Source: Anadara kagoshimensis
Taxonomy: Eukaryota; Mollusca; Bivalvia; Arcoida; Arcidae
Reading direction: 5' to 3'
Length of the DNA stretch: 64,000 nt
Assembly: GCA_021292105.1 (NCBI GenBank)
Contig: CM037857.1
Location: 29,064,371-29,128,370, forward strand
Below the pieces are notes generated by a model. That model ran no database searches. It saw nothing but the letters and a program-made list of their open reading frames with translations, and was not told the DNA's origin. Positions 58,602-64,000 of the stretch are shown here, one piece after another. A program made the translations under genes and the position numbers. Each line of letters begins with the position of its first letter. The first letter of the stretch is position 1.

Positions 58602-59970
58602 CAAGAGGCCTAATAGGGCCTGTACCGCTCACCTGGGCCGTTTACAGCACAAAAACACAATAAATACTACATTTAAGGAGCAATAACTCTGATGTGGATA
58701 TTTAGATATTTATGAAACTTGCTACTCGCATCTGTGACCTTGACCTTCGAACCAATGACCATGATCTATATATTAAAATGATCATTGCATCAATACCAAC
58801 AATATTCTAATATATGCCTATACAAAAAGTTCATAGTTTTCGAGATAATGAACCATTTTGGTATTGATTTGCTACTATGACCTTGACCTTTAGACCCATG
58901 ACCTTTTTCTATACATCAAATGATCGTTGTATCATACCTACAACATTCTAATATACATGCCTATACAAAAAATTCATAGTTTTCAAGATAATGAACCATT
59001 TCAGTATTCTTTCGCATCTGTGACCTTGACCTTTGAACCAATGACCTTAATCTATATATCAAAATGATCTTTACATCAATACTAACAATATTCCAATATA
59101 CATGCCTATACAAAAAGTTTATAGTTTTCAAGATAATGAACCATTTTGGTATTGATTTGCTACTGTGACCTTGACCTTTGACCCATGACCTTTTTCTATA
59201 CATCAAAATGATCGTTGTATCAATACCTACAACATTCTCATATATATTCTTATACAAAAAGTTCATAGTTTTCAAGATAATGAACCATTTAAATTTTCTT
59301 TCGCATCTGTGACCTTGACCTTTAAACCAATGACCTTAATCTATATATCAAAATGATCATTACATCAATACCAACAATATTCCAATATACATGCCTATAC
59401 AAAAAGTTTATAGTTTTCGAGATAATAAATAATAGAAAAGTAAAAAATTAGGTTATGACCTTCATAATTGACCTTGACACCATTTTGAAGGTAATTACAA
59501 GAATATGTCAAAACTGAAAACCCCATGTCATTATCTGTCATATAGTCAAGTTATAGCAATTTAAAAATATTTTACGATTTTTTCAAAATTAAACGCAAAA
59601 ACGCGTAACCTATTTTTAAACCAAATTTCATGAAATGAACAAACTTAACGGTTAAGACTATGTAGAATCCAAATATCACATCAGTTTTTGCCTCCAATGA
59701 GTGGTTCAACAGAAGAAGATTTTTTTAGGTTTTGTCTATTTTTAGTAACAGCGGCCATCTTGGATATTCGATCGCCATGATTTGAACAAACTATAGTTAG
59801 ACTCTGTCAAGGACCTTCCATGGCAAATTTGGTTTCAGTTGACCCAGTAGTTTCGGAGGAGAAGATTAAAGTTTACTGCTCACGCACGGACGCATGCACG
59901 CACGCACGCACGCACGGACGCACGCCTCGCCATGCCATAAGCTCACATGGCCTTTGGCCAGGTGAGCTAA
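58602..59970 (+). mobile_element. HINE/pearl-like element A4
   Basis: Left end CAAGAGGCCTAATAGGGCCT then ACCGCTCACCTG. About five core monomers (58733-59420). The right arm is of A3 type. A (CGCA)n run (59883-59930) and end hairpin TGGCCTTTGGCCA with GGTGAGCTAA follow. It lies 2.1 kb downstream of the zinc-finger gene stop codon. Confidence 0.78.
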
Positions 59971-62042
59971 AAATGTCAAAAATCATTAAATAATTTAAAT
60001 AACAATTAACATGATTAAAAAATAAGTTATACAGACAGAAATAGCTGTAAGAGTTTACATTATATGGGATTTTCTCCATGACAAGTCATGTAATACAGAG
60101 ATATTCCATTGGGGATGCTCATGGGGGATATTTCTATCCTGTATGGGTCACGGGTGCAAATTAGCCCTGGAACTACTTTTAGTGGCATCAGAATCAACAG
60201 ACAATTGCATGATGTCATCATGTGGGGAACATGACATCATTTTGCAGGAAAAGGACACCCAAGTCTTCAAAATTTAGAAATTTTGAGTGCATTTCAGATG
60301 TCTTTTTTGGGAGTTTAGAATGAACAACTTTGTTTTGTAGTTTATACATATTGTATAAACCAAAATCAGGTACGTTCTTTCCGATGGTGATATTTATTTT
60401 AAAGTAGAATGTTGAATAACAAAGTAAAATTTTACAATCATGGCATTGATGTCTATGTAAATCGAATTTGAAGCCAAATATTGGCACCAAAATGGAAGAA
60501 AAATAATCCATTATTATGATGTCATTAATCAACCTCACTGCTATTGTGAAAGAAAATGGTGAAAATATGCTGTTTTAATACAGTTTTTGTTTGCAAAAGC
60601 AATATGTGACCTCTGGATCCGACTAGATACTCTCTATAGAAGTTAACCAATACCAAAATCTCTCTTTTCCCAAAATATCTAGTTGGAGTCGGAGATAACA
60701 CATTTCAGAGATTGAAAATGGTGGGTTTTTTATTTTTTGGTCAGAAGACAGCATCATAATGATGATGAAATTACGAGTGGAATACTGTACAGTAACAGCC
60801 CTTTACATCGAAGTCAAGATCCTTTCATTTATATCGAGACAGTGAACTGGGTTTCCAACTGTATTACATAATACCCTCTAACATTTCCATTGGATATCAA
60901 ATCATATTGGATCACATTTCCCAGAAAAAAGACGTTATTCTGGGAATTTGGGGCATAAGAGTTTTTGAAAACGTCCTGTACAAATATTAAGTTGCACTGA
61001 TACACTGGCAAAATCCATTCTGGGATGGATCAGGAAACAAGAGTATCCGAAAAAACCACCTACCTTAATCAAAGTGAACTAACAAACTTTTGCACTCTAG
61101 GACTTGATGGAGTTATAACCTAAGCGGTGATAGACGCTGTGCTATGCAAGTGTGTACCTTAGATTACAGGGGTAGCGAGACATCATGTCATTATGACACT
61201 ATATATTAATTAAACAATAGGTATTTTAAGACACTTCTCTTTTAAAAACCTGTCTATATAAAACAATTTATCATATGCGTGTAAATTGGTACAAAGTCAA
61301 CCAATTTTGCAAAGAGAAATGAGATTTGGTCAAGAAACATCTAAGTTTTACTATCACTAGCTCTCTGATTCTAGAGAATATGAACATGTGTAAAAGTTTA
61401 CAACGAACAATGCATGGTGAAAATCAGCTATTATTATATCAGCATTTGGCTCAGGTGACATAAAAAGGGTGTACTAGTATCATACAATGCACCATTTTTT
61501 CAATCTCTTTTTCTACTTAAACTGTTAAAAAACCTTAAACGTAATGTCATATTCATGATAATGATAGTACCAAGGGTATAACACAAGGATTTCTTAGCAT
61601 TTTACCAAATGACCAAAAATATGGTATAAAGTCTCATACAGAATCTTTGATTTTGTACCTGTACCCAGAGTTCTCAGAAATTTGATGTCAAAGAACAACA
61701 TTACTGTCAGTTACATCAAAACATGACGGATCGCCGGCCACACCCACAATGTTCCGACAAAGGCTTGACATGCTTGGATAACAAACAAACACAAAAAAAG
61801 AAAACTGGGCCTGAATTGTGCTGTTATATGACATCACTGACACTAGTATGTCATTAGTTGCAGTGACGCTGCTTTCGAACCTGGATGGTGGCCACTGTCG
61901 GAACATAATAGGCATGGTCGGCGATACGTCAATTGTTACTATGACGTCATTTACATGGTTTATAATCACATCACAACTATTGTTTTGTCACCAGTAAATC
62001 GCAAATTCAAGCTTGTCACATGACCAGACTCATATATCCTAA
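59971..62042. other. Region downstream of the zinc-finger gene
   Basis: Likely includes its 3' UTR, though no AATAAA was placed on the minus strand near the stop. 60080-60150 has a fragment of the 32395 foldback family. 61447-61470 resembles a lone HINE 3' end (TTGGCTCAGGTGACATAAAA). The 93-codon minus frame at 61688-61969 has no recognised family. Confidence 0.4.
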
Positions 62043-64000
62043 TCAATTTGCATGATGGGCTATTATATGGATGTTTAATGAGATGAAAAGTCTGAAGGTT
62101 TGCTTGCATTGGTCACACTTAAAGTTTTTTTCCTTCAGATGGTCAAAATTGTGATACTTCAGACTGATCCCATTGTTAAATGTCCCAAAACAATATTTAC
62201 ATTTGAAAACAACCCTTTTCGCTTGAGTACTTTGTATTTTAAGTTTGTATTCACTTTTCTTCTTTTTCAATTGTTGGTTTTTTGGTGATGAAAGTTTTCT
62301 TGATTTCTTGTGCCTTTTGAAATACTGAGATGCTGGGCTGCATTGCCTAGCATCAATACGTGTTAATGGCCGACTAATATTACAGGGATTAAAATTGCGC
62401 CCAATTTTTTCACGAAACATTTTTCTGCACAAATTGAAAGGTTTCTTTGCAAATTTATCACTCATCATATTGTGCATTGTTTTCATAACTTTATCAGTAA
62501 AACTTGACTCTTGAATATTTTCAATTCTATGCTTTGATGAAATTTTCAGATGGCAATCTACCTGATTACTCTCCTTTCCAAATGAATTTAAAATTCCACT
62601 ATAAACAGTTACATTGGAATCTAGGTCCATTCTTGTCTCTCTCTTCAGAGATAAATTTAGTGGTTCACTTTGGCCACTAACCATTCCAAAATCTTGACCA
62701 CAATAATTGCTGTTACTATTTTTATCCCTATGGTGTACATCAAACACAACTGTTTTGAACTCTTCTCGGACTCCGTTTTCTCCTGAAAATGAAACCTTTT
62801 TATCACAGTCTAAAGAGGTTGTTTTTTTGCTGAATGACTGTTTATCGAAAGTAGATATAGGATAATCTATCAGTGAGTTAACAATCTTGGGTACAGTTGT
62901 ATTTCGCTGTCCTTGTTTATCAGATGCATAGTTGGGATATTCCATCACTGATTTTTTAGTTTTGGGTCCTGATGCAATTTGATGTCCTTGATACTCGTTC
63001 AGCAGCAAATCCTTATCACTAACTACATCACCAGACATCTGACTGTTGTTATTCTTCAACAAAACACTGTCCCTTTGACCCAAACTCAACTTCTGACACA
63101 GAGTGCTACTTGTGCTATTTCCCGATTTCAACATTTCACAGATGCTTTTGTTTCCACCAATCTGGTTATATCCTAACTGGTCATGTGACAATAAATGATA
63201 TTCGAAGGTAGTTTTGTCACATAATTTCAGACCACATAGGTAACATGTGTACAACGAGTTCTCGGTGTGTAACAACATATGTCTATTCAGACTGTTTTTC
63301 TGACTAAACTGCCTACCACACAATTTACACATGTATGGGGTTTCCCCTGTATGTGTTCTAAGGTGTTTTGTTAGATTAAATTTATGTGTAAAGCCTTTAT
63401 TACACACAGGGCATGTATGGGGTTTCTCTCCAGAATGAACTTTCATATGAGACTTGAGATAACTATTGAAGCGGAATGACCGGTCACATACTGGACATTT
63501 AAATATTTTGGCGATGCCTGTATTACTGGATACAACACTATCAATGGACAATCTGGTGTCATTACTGTGTAGAGACTCTTCAATTTTGATGTTATCCTGT
63601 ATGGTTTGAGATCCAAGTATCTGACCTTTGGTTTCCATGACAAACTGTACTGGGTCAAACACATCATTTGGGCCTACACTCCACAGCTGGCATGGCATCC
63701 CTTTGATGAAGCACACTTTGAGATGATGTATTTTCCTATTTAGAGAATGATCTTTTATTCCCTCTTGTAAAGTTTTTCCTCCAAATTCAACAGCCATGTC
63801 ATATCTACCATCAGTGACAATCTCTGTTTTGACAGTTTTTGAGGTCTGCATAATGGGTACATTTGTACATGTTGAGTACATTTTTTGTTCTTTTAATACA
63901 GTATTCACACTTCCAGTAGTCTGTTGTTTATTATCCTCCTGCTTTTTCAGTTTTTCACATAATTCCTGTTCTGTAAATTCTACACTGTTTCTACTCTCTC
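62043..64000 (-). CDS. C2H2 zinc-finger protein, 5' end beyond the window
   Basis: Open for about 651 codons from the window edge to TGA at 62043. The frame continues upstream of 63908 with no ATG forced, so the start is off-window. Counting from the codon at 63908: four tandem C2H2 fingers at about residues 136-243 (starting FKCPVC, HTCPVC, YMCKLC, YTCYLC). The linkers after fingers 1 and 2 are TGEKP-like (SGEKP, TGETP). A Ser/Lys-rich low-complexity middle follows, then two C-terminal fingers at about 567-618 (FKCKYC, FKCDQC). A PLNLS motif in the middle (SEPLNLSLKRE) fits the PxDLS class bound by the corepressor CtBP. Role: nuclear sequence-specific DNA binding, probably repression (inference). 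No orthologue could be named. Confidence 0.88.
   Translation of the reverse strand, partial: ESRNSVEFTEQELCEKLKKQEDNKQQTTGSVNTVLKEQKMYSTCTNVPIMQTSKTVKTEIVTDGRYDMAVEFGGKTLQEGIKDHSLNRKIHHLKVCFIKGMPCQLWSVGPNDVFDPVQFVMETKGQILGSQTIQDNIKIEESLHSNDTRLSIDSVVSSNTGIAKIFKCPVCDRSFRFNSYLKSHMKVHSGEKPHTCPVCNKGFTHKFNLTKHLRTHTGETPYMCKLCGRQFSQKNSLNRHMLLHTENSLYTCYLCGLKLCDKTTFEYHLLSHDQLGYNQIGGNKSICEMLKSGNSTSSTLCQKLSLGQRDSVLLKNNNSQMSGDVVSDKDLLLNEYQGHQIASGPKTKKSVMEYPNYASDKQGQRNTTVPKIVNSLIDYPISTFDKQSFSKKTTSLDCDKKVSFSGENGVREEFKTVVFDVHHRDKNSNSNYCGQDFGMVSGQSEPLNLSLKRETRMDLDSNVTVYSGILNSFGKESNQVDCHLKISSKHRIENIQESSFTDKVMKTMHNMMSDKFAKKPFNLCRKMFREKIGRNFNPCNISRPLTRIDARQCSPASQYFKRHKKSRKLSSPKNQQLKKKKSEYKLKIQSTQAKRVVFKCKYCFGTFNNGISLKYHNFDHLKEKNFKCDQCKQTFRLFISLNIHIIAHHAN

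Overview
This window looks like AT-rich nuclear DNA from a mollusc, probably a bivalve. Genes are split by long introns. The DNA is crowded with foldback elements (MITEs) and with repeat elements that start near AAGAGGCCCATGGGCC, carry 145-bp core monomers and end in a hairpin followed by CTAA. That architecture matches Helentron-associated (HINE) or bivalve 'pearl'-type elements. The species cannot be fixed from sequence alone.

Three host genes can be supported. (1) 1749-17329, + strand: an eight-exon ENaC/ASC/degenerin-family cation channel. It has an intracellular His-Gly motif, TM1, a Cys-rich extracellular domain and TM2 with a GAS selectivity filter. All splice sites are readable (intron 1 is GC-AG), but exon 2 carries one frameshift. 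(2) 33284-35331, + strand: a two-exon gene for a small secreted Gly/Asn-rich protein, with a TATA box and poly(A) signal. (3) 62043-64000, - strand: the 3' part of a C2H2 zinc-finger gene with a 4+2 finger layout and a PLNLS corepressor-type motif. Its 5' end lies beyond the window.

Most of the rest is mobile DNA. Relics of autonomous elements are a FLYWCH/MULE transposase in channel intron 6, a BEL/Pao pol fragment (45.98-46.51 kb), a possible gag-like ORF (41.07-41.66 kb) and a 5'-truncated LINE with a 13-bp target-site duplication (56.16-57.31 kb). There are four near-complete HINE-like elements (41.8-43.5, 43.8-45.7, 46.7-49.3 and 58.6-60.0 kb) and further relics in channel intron 5 and at 20.7-22.3 kb. 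Foldback and MITE families include a perfect 91-bp inverted repeat at 52.07-52.27 kb, an inverted pair at 26.1 and 30.9 kb, and a minisatellite-ended element at 38.7-39.75 kb. A dispersed repeat of about 330 bp occurs at least ten times, and a tRNA-derived SINE lies at 55.3-55.5 kb.

I see no operon-like logic linking the three genes and no evidence for a new enzymatic system. The points most worth checking are the single frameshift in an otherwise intact channel gene, the covarying terminal hairpins and nuclear-receptor-like motif arrays of the HINE family, the perfect hairpin, and the nested or interrupted elements.
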